This document shows, in pieces, positions 43,412-52,169 of a stretch of DNA of 64,000 nucleotides. Origin of the DNA: JBHJHP01 sp042219825 (lineage in GTDB: Bacteria > Bacteroidota > Bacteroidia > Bacteroidales > UBA5342). Made by a program: the position numbers and the translations under genes. The notes under the pieces were generated by a model that ran no database searches, was not told the DNA's origin, and was given only the letters and a program-made list of their open reading frames with translations. The DNA is taken from the NCBI RefSeq assembly GCF_042219825.1, contig NZ_JBHJHQ010000007.1, forward strand, positions 248,001 through 312,000. Direction: 5' to 3'. Numbering within the stretch: position 1 is the first letter of the stretch; each line of letters begins with the position of its first letter.

Positions 43412-44512
43412 ATGAATAAAACCATTCTATTCACCTTCTTAGTTCTGACCCAGACCTTGGCAGGACAGGTTTTACATCCGGGCTTTGATAAAAATGAATA
43501 TATTGAAACGCTGAAGATCAATCACAGAACACATTTTGACCTGGAGAAATGGGACAGCATTGCGAATATTGCTGAACCTGAAAAATACAGCTTTGAATAC
43601 CGTTCTCCGCAGGTTGCATTTGATAACCTATGGGATTTGTGGATCAATAATGAAGAACCTGTGGCTATGATTTCAATCCGTGGAAGCATACTTACCGAGG
43701 CAAGTTTTCTGGCAAATCTTTATGCCGCAATGGTTCCAGCTCAGGGAGAAATACAACTTGATACCAATTTTTTATTTGCATATAAGCTGGCTGATAATCC
43801 CAACGCAGCTGTGCAGGTTGGATGGTTTATAGCAATGGCATATTTGTCACGAACCATTGAACCTAAAATTGATTCATTGTATAGGGCAGGCTATAAAGAT
43901 TTTATTATCACAGGGCATAGTCAGGGTGGCGGCATAGGTTTTATGCTGACAGCCTATCTGCAACATTTGAAAAAGGACCATAAACTGCCTCAGGATATTT
44001 GGTTTAAAACCTATTGCAGTGCAGGGCCCAAACCGGGGAACCTGTTTTTTGCCTACGATTATGAAAATATAACAAGGGGCGGATGGGCGTTCAATGTGGT
44101 TAATGCAGCGGACTGGGTTCCTGATGTGCCGTTTTCGGTGCAGACAGTGGATGATTTTACCAATGTAAATCCGTTTTCACATGCACGAAAGATGATTAAG
44201 AAACAGAAATTTCCCAATAATCTGGTGCTCAAACATGTGTATAATCAGTTGAGTAAACCCGGAATCAGAGCTCAGAAAAATTATCAGAAATATCTGGGTA
44301 AGATGGTTTCTCGAGCTGTTGAAAAACAAATGCCCAATTACAAAGCACCGGCGTATTATAAGAGCAATTATTTTGCCAGAACAGGGAATACCATCGTTCT
44401 GTATCCGGACGAGGAATATTATAGGCAGTTTGATAACTCACCGGATAATCCTAACATCTGGATGCACCACCTTACGGATGCGTATATGTTTTTAATGGAA
44501 AGGTATAAGTAA
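43412..44512 (+). CDS. Secreted class 3 lipase-like protein
   Basis: A 366-residue exported protein (signal peptide MNKTILFTFLVLTQTLAGQ). It has the alpha/beta-hydrolase elbow ITGHSQGGG with Ser170 as nucleophile. VAMISIRGSI supplies the oxyanion strand, and NVVNAADWVPDVPF has the likely acid residue. A late MHHLTDAY may give His. This matches lipase class 3 (Lipase_3) proteins. The ester it cuts is unknown; in this place an action on acetyl or methyl esters of pectin or on lipids is possible but not shown. The frame opens at a TTG at 43373, but the ATG at 43412 gives the signal peptide. Confidence 0.72.
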   Translation: MNKTILFTFLVLTQTLAGQVLHPGFDKNEYIETLKINHRTHFDLEKWDSIANIAEPEKYSFEYRSPQVAFDNLWDLWINNEEPVAMISIRGSILTEASFLANLYAAMVPAQGEIQLDTNFLFAYKLADNPNAAVQVGWFIAMAYLSRTIEPKIDSLYRAGYKDFIITGHSQGGGIGFMLTAYLQHLKKDHKLPQDIWFKTYCSAGPKPGNLFFAYDYENITRGGWAFNVVNAADWVPDVPFSVQTVDDFTNVNPFSHARKMIKKQKFPNNLVLKHVYNQLSKPGIRAQKNYQKYLGKMVSRAVEKQMPNYKAPAYYKSNYFARTGNTIVLYPDEEYYRQFDNSPDNPNIWMHHLTDAYMFLMERYK

Positions 44513-44648
44513 TATACCTTGTAAGCTGGTGTTCACTTTATACAATAATCTTCAAAAGTGAATGGATGTATAAAATTGATTATCATTCCGATTTTTTTCT
44601 TTCTGATTTTTCTTCTATTTTAACGACTTAAATGCAGAATATAATATT

Positions 44649-46181
44649 ATGAGCAAGCAAATTATAGGAATCATTTTTGTGTTAACCATTTTGGTGAGTT
44701 GTCAGGCACCTCAGAGCACAGTTATAACAGAGCAAACACCCTGGGGTGAACAGGTGTTTGAAGTCCCTTCATTCAAAAATAAAGTGTACAACATTCAGGA
44801 TTTTGGTGCAAAAACTGACACAAAATATAATAATCAAAAGGCCATTCAGGAAGCTATTGATAAGTGTGCTGAAGCCGGTGGTGGGAAAGTTGTTATTCCT
44901 GAAGGAACCTGGAGCACGGCCTATCTTGAATTAAAATCAAATGTGAATCTCCATCTGGACAAAGGTGCAGTATTGTCCTTTCTGGACAGCATCCCGTTGT
45001 ACGCCGTTCCGACCTTTACACGTTGGGAAGGTCTGGAATGTATGAATTACCACCCACTGCTTTACACACGCAATCAGGAGAATGTAGCCATTACCGGTGA
45101 AGGTATTCTTGAGGGTAACGGTAAGGCATGGTGGGACCTGGCCAAAGGCACTCAGATAAAATCGCTGACTAAGTTATATGATCTGGTAGAGGCAGGTGTA
45201 GCACCAGAAGAACGTAACTGTCTGGCCTTTGAACCAACATCCTATCTGCGTCCGGCCATGGTTCAGTTTATTGGCTGTAAAAATGTTTTGGTGGAAGGCA
45301 TAGAATTGCATTCAGGACCCATGTGGACCACCCATTTTGTTTACTGCGAAAATGTGGTTGCCAGGGATCTGAGGGTCATAACCACAGGAACAAATAATGA
45401 TGGAATTGTTCCCGATGCCACTAATGGCATGCTCATCGATAATTGCTATTTCTCAACAGGAGACGACTGCATTGTAATTAAATCCGGCTTGAATGAAGAT
45501 GGCTGGCGGGTTGGAAAAGCCAGTGAGAATATTGTCATCAAGAACTGTACAACCAAGCATGGTCATGGTGGTGTGGTAATTGGGAGTGAGATGTCGGGTG
45601 GTGTACGTAATGTTTATGCTCACGATTGCGACTTTAGTCAGACACAGCGTGGATTGCGTATCAAGTCTATGAAAGGCCGGGGTGGTGTGATTGAAGACCT
45701 GTGGTTTGAAAATATTCGTATGGATAATATTGAGCGGGAAGCCATTAAGATTAACATGCATTATGGCAGCAGTTCTATTAAACCGCGTACTGACAGTCTG
45801 CCAACATTCCGAAATCTTCACTATAAGGATATCACATCTAAAAATTCACAGTTTGCCATCAGAATACAGGGAATAGATAGTCTTTTTGTGGATGAGGTAT
45901 ATTTTGAAAACCTGACTCTTGAAAGTAAATATGGCATTGTAATAGAAAATGCGGAGAATACAGAATTTAAAAATCTGAAATCCACGACTATGGATTACTA
46001 CCCTTTGAGTCTGTCAAATGTTCAAAATCTTACTTTCGATTCAGTTGAATTTGTATCTGCAAGCGAGACCATGATTAATGCAGAAAAACTGATTGAAAAT
46101 GTAAGGTTTAAAGGAGTAAATGATAAGGACTTTAAAGAACTGTATAAGTCGGATTCAAATCCAGGTATCGTTGTAGAGTAA
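44649..46181 (+). CDS. Polygalacturonase-type GH28 lipoprotein
   Basis: Hydrolyses alpha-1,4 linkages of galacturonan or rhamnogalacturonan. The 510-residue protein is a lipoprotein (LVSC, Cys18). NIQDFGAKTDTKYNNQKAIQEAID (core DFGAKTDTKYNNQ) opens the right-handed beta-helix. All four GH28 catalytic patches are present: NNDGIVPD (about 250), GDDC (about 272), GHGG (about 305) and RIKS (about 337). The ending with repeated strands (FENLTLESKYGIVIENAENTEFKNLK, core YGIVIENAENTEF) is normal for the fold. It starts the second pectin block, after the lipase gene, and is followed 11 bases later by a secreted protein of unknown role. Confidence 0.88.
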   Translation: MSKQIIGIIFVLTILVSCQAPQSTVITEQTPWGEQVFEVPSFKNKVYNIQDFGAKTDTKYNNQKAIQEAIDKCAEAGGGKVVIPEGTWSTAYLELKSNVNLHLDKGAVLSFLDSIPLYAVPTFTRWEGLECMNYHPLLYTRNQENVAITGEGILEGNGKAWWDLAKGTQIKSLTKLYDLVEAGVAPEERNCLAFEPTSYLRPAMVQFIGCKNVLVEGIELHSGPMWTTHFVYCENVVARDLRVITTGTNNDGIVPDATNGMLIDNCYFSTGDDCIVIKSGLNEDGWRVGKASENIVIKNCTTKHGHGGVVIGSEMSGGVRNVYAHDCDFSQTQRGLRIKSMKGRGGVIEDLWFENIRMDNIEREAIKINMHYGSSSIKPRTDSLPTFRNLHYKDITSKNSQFAIRIQGIDSLFVDEVYFENLTLESKYGIVIENAENTEFKNLKSTTMDYYPLSLSNVQNLTFDSVEFVSASETMINAEKLIENVRFKGVNDKDFKELYKSDSNPGIVVE

Positions 46182-46192
46182 ATAAACGTAAA

Positions 46193-47170
46193 ATGAGGAG
46201 GATTTTTTCTGTTCCCGGTCTGGTTGTTATTATTTGCTTTCTGTTGCCAGTTCGTCTTGAAGCTCAGAGCATTGTATTTGAGGTAAATGTAAGTAAACAG
46301 ATTACACTTCCACACATTCCGTCGGCATCTGCTTTAGTGAAATATCGTGACAGCTACTTTATTGCGGGTGATGATTCCCCATATCTGTTTCAGTTGAACA
46401 CCAAATATGAGGTAGAGGATTCAATCAAAATATTCAGCACGAAACACCTTGAAAATGGCAGGCTTCCAAAGCATGAAAAGGCCGATTTTGAATGCATGAC
46501 AGTTGTTCCCTGGGGAAAAGATTCTGACCTGTTGGTTTTTGGTTCAGGCAGTACCGGTGATAAAAGTGAGGTGATGAACCGAGTCGATTTTGATGGTCAG
46601 GATCATAAGGTTACGACTTACGATTTAGCTAAGCTCTACAAACATATTGCACAAAAATCTGATGCGCAGGCCGGCATAAATTTTGAAGGAGCCGGACTTT
46701 GGAAGAAGAAGCTGATCCTCCTGAACCGTGCCGACAATACATTGATAGTAATAGATATTGATGATTTCAGAGACTATGTTAAAGACGATAAAAAAGATAA
46801 ACCGGACATTAAATCCATAAAATTCAACCTTCCTGCCGTTAACGGCGTATCTGCCAGATTTTCTGGTATGTGTCTGTTGCCGGAAGAAGATATTCTTGTT
46901 TTTTCTGCATCGGTGGAGAATGATCCGAACTGGATCGACAACCAAAATATTGTAGGCAGTTATATTGGACTGATAGATTTGAATCAGCTTGAAAATAGGA
47001 CTCCGGTTTGTGAAAGAATAATGCATAACGGCAAACCATTGCAGGATAAAGTGGAATCTGTTTATGTGGTCAGCAGCACCAATTCAGATATAAAACTGCT
47101 GGGTGTAACAGACAATGATGATGGCAGTTCTAAACTATTGGAGATAGATTTTCGTAAAAGGACACACTAA
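46193..47170 (+). CDS. Secreted protein, DUF6929-like, probable beta-propeller
   Basis: A 325-residue protein with a signal peptide (VVIICFLLPVRLEAQS). The rest has spaced beta-strand patterns such as YFIAGDDSPYLFQLN, LLVFGSGSTGDKS, LILLNRADNTLIVIDID and DILVFSASVEND, which suggest a beta-propeller. I recall similar proteins under DUF6929, but this match is tentative. It is probably co-transcribed with the GH28 gene (11-base gap). A carbohydrate role is inferred only from place. Confidence 0.5.
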   Translation: MRRIFSVPGLVVIICFLLPVRLEAQSIVFEVNVSKQITLPHIPSASALVKYRDSYFIAGDDSPYLFQLNTKYEVEDSIKIFSTKHLENGRLPKHEKADFECMTVVPWGKDSDLLVFGSGSTGDKSEVMNRVDFDGQDHKVTTYDLAKLYKHIAQKSDAQAGINFEGAGLWKKKLILLNRADNTLIVIDIDDFRDYVKDDKKDKPDIKSIKFNLPAVNGVSARFSGMCLLPEEDILVFSASVENDPNWIDNQNIVGSYIGLIDLNQLENRTPVCERIMHNGKPLQDKVESVYVVSSTNSDIKLLGVTDNDDGSSKLLEIDFRKRTH

Positions 47171-47276
47171 TCCTGATATAATAAATACCTGGATCTTAAT
47201 TGAACAACAGGTTCTGATGTTTAAAATATACACACTTTAGATTAGTGCATACAATCTCTTGTTGATCTGATTACAT

Positions 47277-47284
47277 TAACTTTG
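47277..47284 (+). promoter_or_regulatory. -7 promoter box before the GH29 gene
   Basis: TAACTTTG is an exact TAnnTTTG match, 63 bases before the ATG. The best upstream TTG (47259-47261) is only 15 bases away, so support is moderate. Confidence 0.4.
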
Positions 47285-47347
47285 ATAATGGTTTAGTTTA
47301 TCATATGAGAATGTTGATGTTTAATTACTGCAACAATTAATTTCACC

Positions 47348-48961
47348 ATGAAGAAATCCTTGCTAATCACGTTTGTTGCACTGATCGTTTTTTCGTGCAC
47401 ATCAAATAAAAAAGAAAAAATGCAGACCGGCATTTTTGAACCAACCTGGGAATCGTTGAAACAATACGAGGTTCCGGAATGGTTCAGGGATGCTAAATTT
47501 GGTATATGGGCACATTGGGGACCTCAATGTCAGCCGGAAGCCGGCGACTGGTACGGGCGTCATATGTATGTTCAGGGGCACTGGCAATACAATTATCACC
47601 TGGAACATTACGGTCATCCTTCGGAATTTGGATTTAAGGATGTAATTCATGATTGGAAGGCGGATAAATGGGATCCTGAGAAACTGGTTGCATTGTATAA
47701 GCGGGCCGGTGCAAAGTATTTCTTTGCCATGGGGAATCATCACGATAACCTCGATTTATGGGGCAGCAAATACCAGGAATGGAATTCTGTAAATGTTGGT
47801 CCGCATAAGGATATTCTTGCCGGATGGGCGAAAGCAGCCAAAGCTAACAATTTGCCATTTGGTGTCAGTATTCATTCAGCACATGCATGGCGTTGGTACG
47901 AAACAGCTCAGCAATCAGATAAAACAGGAGATCTGGCAGGCGTGCCTTATGACGGAACACTGACGAAAGAAGATGGAAAAGGTACCTGGTGGGAAGGTCT
48001 GGATCCTCAGAATTTATATGCCCAAAATCACCCCTTAAGCAAAAACAGTGAAGATCCCGGCTCAATCGGTAGTCAGTGGGCATGGGGAAATGGAGCGACT
48101 CCTCCTTCCGAAGAATACTGCCTTAATTTTTACAACCGGACTGTAGACATGATCAATACCTTTGAGCCCGATCTTATTTATTTTGATGACACCGGCTTGC
48201 CCCTATGGCCTGTCAGTAATGTTGGGCTGGAATTAGCGGCTCATTATTACAATAAAAACATGGCTGATCACGATGGAAAACTGGAGGCCGTTCTCTTTGG
48301 AAAAATATTGACAGATGACCAGAAAGAATGCCTGGTCTGGGATGTGGAACGTGGTGCACCGGATGCCATTCAGGACAAAGCATGGCAAACCTGTACCTGT
48401 ATTGGTGGATGGCATTATGACCGCAGTTTGTATGAAAGAAGCGGATATAAATCAGCAAAAACTGTCATCCAGATGTTGGTGGATATTGTCAGTAAAAACG
48501 GGAATCTTTTGTTGAATATTCCTGTTCGGGGTGATGGTTCAATTGATGAAAAGGAACTTGCAGTTGTTAAAGGCATTACAGAGTGGATGGATACAAACAG
48601 TGAATGTATTTACGGAACACGGCCATGGGCCGTTTACGGTGAAGGACCCAAAGCTGATAGTGCCAACCCGATCAAAGATCAGGGATTTAATGAAGGTAGA
48701 GGAGCCGCATATTCATCTGAAGATATCCGGTTCACAAAAAAGGGAGATGTGTTATATGCTGTTGTTATGGATCAACCGGAAAGCAATCAGATACGTATTA
48801 AATCTTTAGCTGTTAATGGTCCGCATTTCAATGATAAAATGAAGAATGTGGAACTGGTAGGCGGCTCAGTTAACTCTTTTCGTTTCGATGAGAATGGCCT
48901 GAATGTTCAACTGTCCCAAAATGATCTGGCTGACATGCCGTGTGTGCTAAAAATATATTGA
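47348..48961 (+). CDS. Alpha-L-fucosidase-type GH29 lipoprotein
   Basis: A 537-residue lipoprotein (lipobox VFSC, Cys17) of family GH29. The N-terminal catalytic barrel shows the family order WFRDAKFGIWAHWGP, YFFAMGNHHDN, NNLPFGVSIHSAHAW and DLIYFDDTGLP with the nucleophilic Asp (about residue 280). LVDIVSKNGNLLLNIP, then GTRPWAVYGEGP, open the C-terminal beta-sandwich. GH29 enzymes release alpha-L-fucose, or L-galactose in some pectin-active members. Fucose and galactose occur in rhamnogalacturonan II and xyloglucan, which fits the pectin context. Confidence 0.85.
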   Translation: MKKSLLITFVALIVFSCTSNKKEKMQTGIFEPTWESLKQYEVPEWFRDAKFGIWAHWGPQCQPEAGDWYGRHMYVQGHWQYNYHLEHYGHPSEFGFKDVIHDWKADKWDPEKLVALYKRAGAKYFFAMGNHHDNLDLWGSKYQEWNSVNVGPHKDILAGWAKAAKANNLPFGVSIHSAHAWRWYETAQQSDKTGDLAGVPYDGTLTKEDGKGTWWEGLDPQNLYAQNHPLSKNSEDPGSIGSQWAWGNGATPPSEEYCLNFYNRTVDMINTFEPDLIYFDDTGLPLWPVSNVGLELAAHYYNKNMADHDGKLEAVLFGKILTDDQKECLVWDVERGAPDAIQDKAWQTCTCIGGWHYDRSLYERSGYKSAKTVIQMLVDIVSKNGNLLLNIPVRGDGSIDEKELAVVKGITEWMDTNSECIYGTRPWAVYGEGPKADSANPIKDQGFNEGRGAAYSSEDIRFTKKGDVLYAVVMDQPESNQIRIKSLAVNGPHFNDKMKNVELVGGSVNSFRFDENGLNVQLSQNDLADMPCVLKIY

Positions 48962-48987
48962 AGACAGAATTTCAAAAAATTAAATTC

Positions 48988-51132
48988 ATGAAGAATTCGT
49001 ACCGCACCCTGCCACATACTAAATTTTTACTGTTTATCCTCCTGTTGACTGCTTACGGTATTCCGCTTCTGGCTGAGGGTGACGGATATGGTGAAAATCC
49101 CGGAGGTGCAGGTGGAGATACTATCATCGTAGATAATGCAAACGATTTAAAATCTCTGGCTGGCTCATCCACGCCTTATGTTCTTCTGATTAAGGACACA
49201 ATTGATGTTGGTTCGGAGGTTAGAGTGAGAAGTTATAAAACAATTTCAGGTCTGGATTCAACCTCAACAATTATTGGTGATATTAATATCAGTGGTGGAA
49301 CTCACGATGTGGTTATAAAAAACCTTAACATAACCAATCCGGCAAATGATGGCATCACAATACGGGAAGCACGATATGTATATGTAACCAATTGTACGGT
49401 TTACGATTGTGCGGATGGGTGTATTGATGTTACGGTTGAGTCTGATTTTGTGACGATTTCATATTGCCGGTTCTATTATGACAAGGTTACCTTTCATAAG
49501 TTTGTAAATTTAATTGGTGCCGATGACAGCAATATTACCGACCGGGGGAAATTACATGTTACAATGCATCACAACTGGTGGGATACGGGATGTACTTCGC
49601 GTATGCCACGGGTGCGTTTTGGGCGGGTACATGTTTACAATAACTATTTAAGTTGTGCAGGAAATAACTATGCAAACCGTGCTGCTCTCGAAGCCCAGAT
49701 ATTATCGGAGTACAATTATTTTGAGGGCGTAAGAGACCCGCTAACCGTTGAAGGCGGCGAGGCCCGAAGCCAAGGCAATATTTATGATAGCTGCGAAGGT
49801 ACTGTTTATGAGGGTACGGATGATGTTTTTACACCGAGTTATAATTATACCACTGTAAGTGCCGAAGATGCAAGAAGGGAGGTTATTGAAAAAGCCGGAA
49901 ATGAAAACAGGGATACTGTTCAGCCCAGTCAAAAGAAAGAAACGATAATAAACTGGAATGACCTTGATCCCATTATTTTTGGTACGCCTTTGGATGAAAC
50001 CCGGCTTAATGCAACTGCCAATGGAAATACAGGTTCACCCGTATACAGTCATCCCATTGGATCGCAATTGCCGGAAGGATTTAATACCATTACAGTAACT
50101 TTCCCTGAAGATGACAACTATAAGGCTGCCAGTAAAACCGTTAATATAAAAGTCAATTATGAATATTTTAAGCTGCAAGTAGTAATTCCGGATGGTGTTG
50201 ATCCCGGATTAATAACCGTATTTCCTGAGGGTAATCTTGTGGAAGGAGAACGTTTATATCCCAAAGGGACAGTGGTGACTTTAATGGCATCTTCCAATCC
50301 TGTTTCAGATTTTGACCACTGGAACGACAATTATAATGATACAGCTATTACGGTTACGATGAATGAGGATATCATCGTTAATGCCTGGTTTAATCAGGCT
50401 AACTATATCGTGGGATGGGATTTCTACAAGGATGGAGAATATGTGCGTAATGCAGACTTTTATGAGTCGGAGGAAAATCAGAATGCATCATTTGTTCTTT
50501 TACAGAATGATGGGTCAATATTTAGTTGGAAGTTATTTTCAGAAGACTATCTATGGTTAGGTCGGAATGCAGCAATGATCCGTAAAGGCAAATCATCTGC
50601 AGGGCAGTATTATTTCAGAATAAAGTTTGATGCCAGTCATTACAAAAATATAAGGATTGCAGCCGGAATGTCAGGATACTCGGCTTATTATTTTACTCAG
50701 AATGTGGAGTATTCAACAGATGGTATAACTTATTTTAAGGTTGGTGAATTTAATCTTGAAGAAGATTCTGTGTGGTACGACAAGGAGTTTTATTTGCCTG
50801 ATGATGCCAATCGCAAAGATTCCGTATTTGTCAGGTTTATTGCGGATAAAAGTTCAGACCTGATCACCTATGGATCAATACTGGGTGCATCTGTCAGTAA
50901 CATTTTTGTATATGCTGATAACGTGACGAATGATCAGGTTCACACAATTGTGCCGGACCAGAAGGTTGTTAAAGTGATCTATTATTCAATTGATGGGAAA
51001 GAGCATCTCAAACCCGTTTCAGGAATAAATATTATTGCGTTGTACTATGAAGATGGGAGCATTGCCACCCGGAAGATTTTTATTAAAGATCCGATACCTT
51101 CCTCTACATATAATCTTTTACAATCTCGTTGA
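48988..51132 (+). CDS. PL1 pectate lyase, multidomain, secreted
   Basis: A 714-residue exported enzyme cutting polygalacturonate by beta-elimination. Signal peptide about residues 1-32. A PL1 beta-helix spans about 45-320 with HHNWWDTGCTSRMPRVRFGRVHVYNN (core SRMPRVRFG, the Arg base near 205). A short Ig-like stretch (SPVYSHPIGSQLPEGFNTITVTFP) and an InlB-type repeat domain (KGTVVTLMASSNPVSDFDHW) follow. Then comes a domain of about 150 residues with WDFYKDGEYVRN and YFRIKFDASHYKNIRIAAGM, perhaps carbohydrate-binding. The end VIYYSIDGKE...GINIIALYYEDGS...RKIFIK resembles a T9SS-type C-terminal domain, but 14 further residues follow, encoded antisense to the HAD gene. The ATG at 48988 is chosen for the signal peptide. 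Confidence 0.83.
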   Translation: MKNSYRTLPHTKFLLFILLLTAYGIPLLAEGDGYGENPGGAGGDTIIVDNANDLKSLAGSSTPYVLLIKDTIDVGSEVRVRSYKTISGLDSTSTIIGDINISGGTHDVVIKNLNITNPANDGITIREARYVYVTNCTVYDCADGCIDVTVESDFVTISYCRFYYDKVTFHKFVNLIGADDSNITDRGKLHVTMHHNWWDTGCTSRMPRVRFGRVHVYNNYLSCAGNNYANRAALEAQILSEYNYFEGVRDPLTVEGGEARSQGNIYDSCEGTVYEGTDDVFTPSYNYTTVSAEDARREVIEKAGNENRDTVQPSQKKETIINWNDLDPIIFGTPLDETRLNATANGNTGSPVYSHPIGSQLPEGFNTITVTFPEDDNYKAASKTVNIKVNYEYFKLQVVIPDGVDPGLITVFPEGNLVEGERLYPKGTVVTLMASSNPVSDFDHWNDNYNDTAITVTMNEDIIVNAWFNQANYIVGWDFYKDGEYVRNADFYESEENQNASFVLLQNDGSIFSWKLFSEDYLWLGRNAAMIRKGKSSAGQYYFRIKFDASHYKNIRIAAGMSGYSAYYFTQNVEYSTDGITYFKVGEFNLEEDSVWYDKEFYLPDDANRKDSVFVRFIADKSSDLITYGSILGASVSNIFVYADNVTNDQVHTIVPDQKVVKVIYYSIDGKEHLKPVSGINIIALYYEDGSIATRKIFIKDPIPSSTYNLLQSR

Positions 51133-51904
51133 CACCCTTTAAAACATAGTGTGGACGATAGGCAAATTCCTTGATGGTTTCTGTGGTTGATATGCCTGAA
51201 AGCACCAGACAGGTGTCAATTTCTGCTTCTATCCCGGCTACAATATCAGTATCCATACGGTCGCCTATAATAATGGTATCTTCACGTTGAATACCCAACT
51301 TTTTCAGGGCGATGCGCATCATTAGTGGATTAGGCTTACCTACAAAATAGGCCTGTTTGCCTGTAGCCAGTTCAATGGGAGAAATCAATGCTTTTGTGGC
51401 AGGAGCGATGCCGTTTTCAATTGGACCGGTCAGGTCAGGATTGGTTCCAACCAGTTTAGCCCCTTTGTTAACCAGGTTAACTGCTTTTTCGATGACTTCG
51501 TAGCTGTAGGACCGCGCTTCCCCCATCACCACGTAATCCGGATCGATGTTGTTGCTGGAATAGCCGGCGTTGTAAAGTGCATTGATCAATCCGGCTTCGC
51601 CAATGATATAGGCGCTGCCATTTGGCTTTTGATTCTGCAGAAAAGTAGCAGTGGCCAGGGCGCTGGTGTAAAAATGTTCGGGCCCCACATCGAGTCCCAT
51701 TCGCGACAGCTTCCCCTGTAATTCTTTAATGGTACGTTCGCTGGAATTTGTGAGGAATACAAATTTCTTATTCTCCTCCTTAAGCCAGCCAACAAATTCT
51801 TTTACCCCGTCCAGAATTTTGTTACCATGATATATCACACCATCCATGTCACAGATAAATCCGGATTTGTTGCGGATATTTTCAACCATTGCTTTTTTTG
51901 TCAT
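51104..51904 (-). CDS. HAD-IIA family sugar-phosphate phosphatase (NagD-like)
   Basis: A 266-residue cytosolic phosphatase. HAD motif I is GFICDMDGVIYHG (D19 nucleophile, D21), motif II FLTNSS, motif III Lys in YFVGKPNPLMM and motif IV IIGDRMDTDIVAGIEA. The C2 cap between motifs II and III matches NagD/AraL type. Such enzymes dephosphorylate sugar or nucleotide phosphates with loose choice; a link to pectin sugar use is possible from place only. The start is the ATG at 51904; a TTG one codon earlier is less likely. Its last 29 bases overlap the end of the convergent PL1 gene. Confidence 0.88.
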   Translation of the reverse strand: MTKKAMVENIRNKSGFICDMDGVIYHGNKILDGVKEFVGWLKEENKKFVFLTNSSERTIKELQGKLSRMGLDVGPEHFYTSALATATFLQNQKPNGSAYIIGEAGLINALYNAGYSSNNIDPDYVVMGEARSYSYEVIEKAVNLVNKGAKLVGTNPDLTGPIENGIAPATKALISPIELATGKQAYFVGKPNPLMMRIALKKLGIQREDTIIIGDRMDTDIVAGIEAEIDTCLVLSGISTTETIKEFAYRPHYVLKGVNEIVKDYM

Positions 51905-52169
51905 CAATACACTGTTTTTTATGCTTTCTAAGCACTTTTTTTCAGGCGTTAAATTACAACCTTTCTTTATGTTATCACTTATTTCTGTTCGTTTTTTAAT
52001 TCTGTATTATCAGAATTAGATTAAATGAAATGTTTTTTATGCAGGATTGGTTTATTTTGTAATAGTAGAAGCTGGAATCTGAATCTATCCGGAGGCTGGT
52101 CAATGCTTTTAAAAAAATATTAGTTTAATTTGTAATATTGCAATTTCCCGGAGAATAAACACATTAAGC

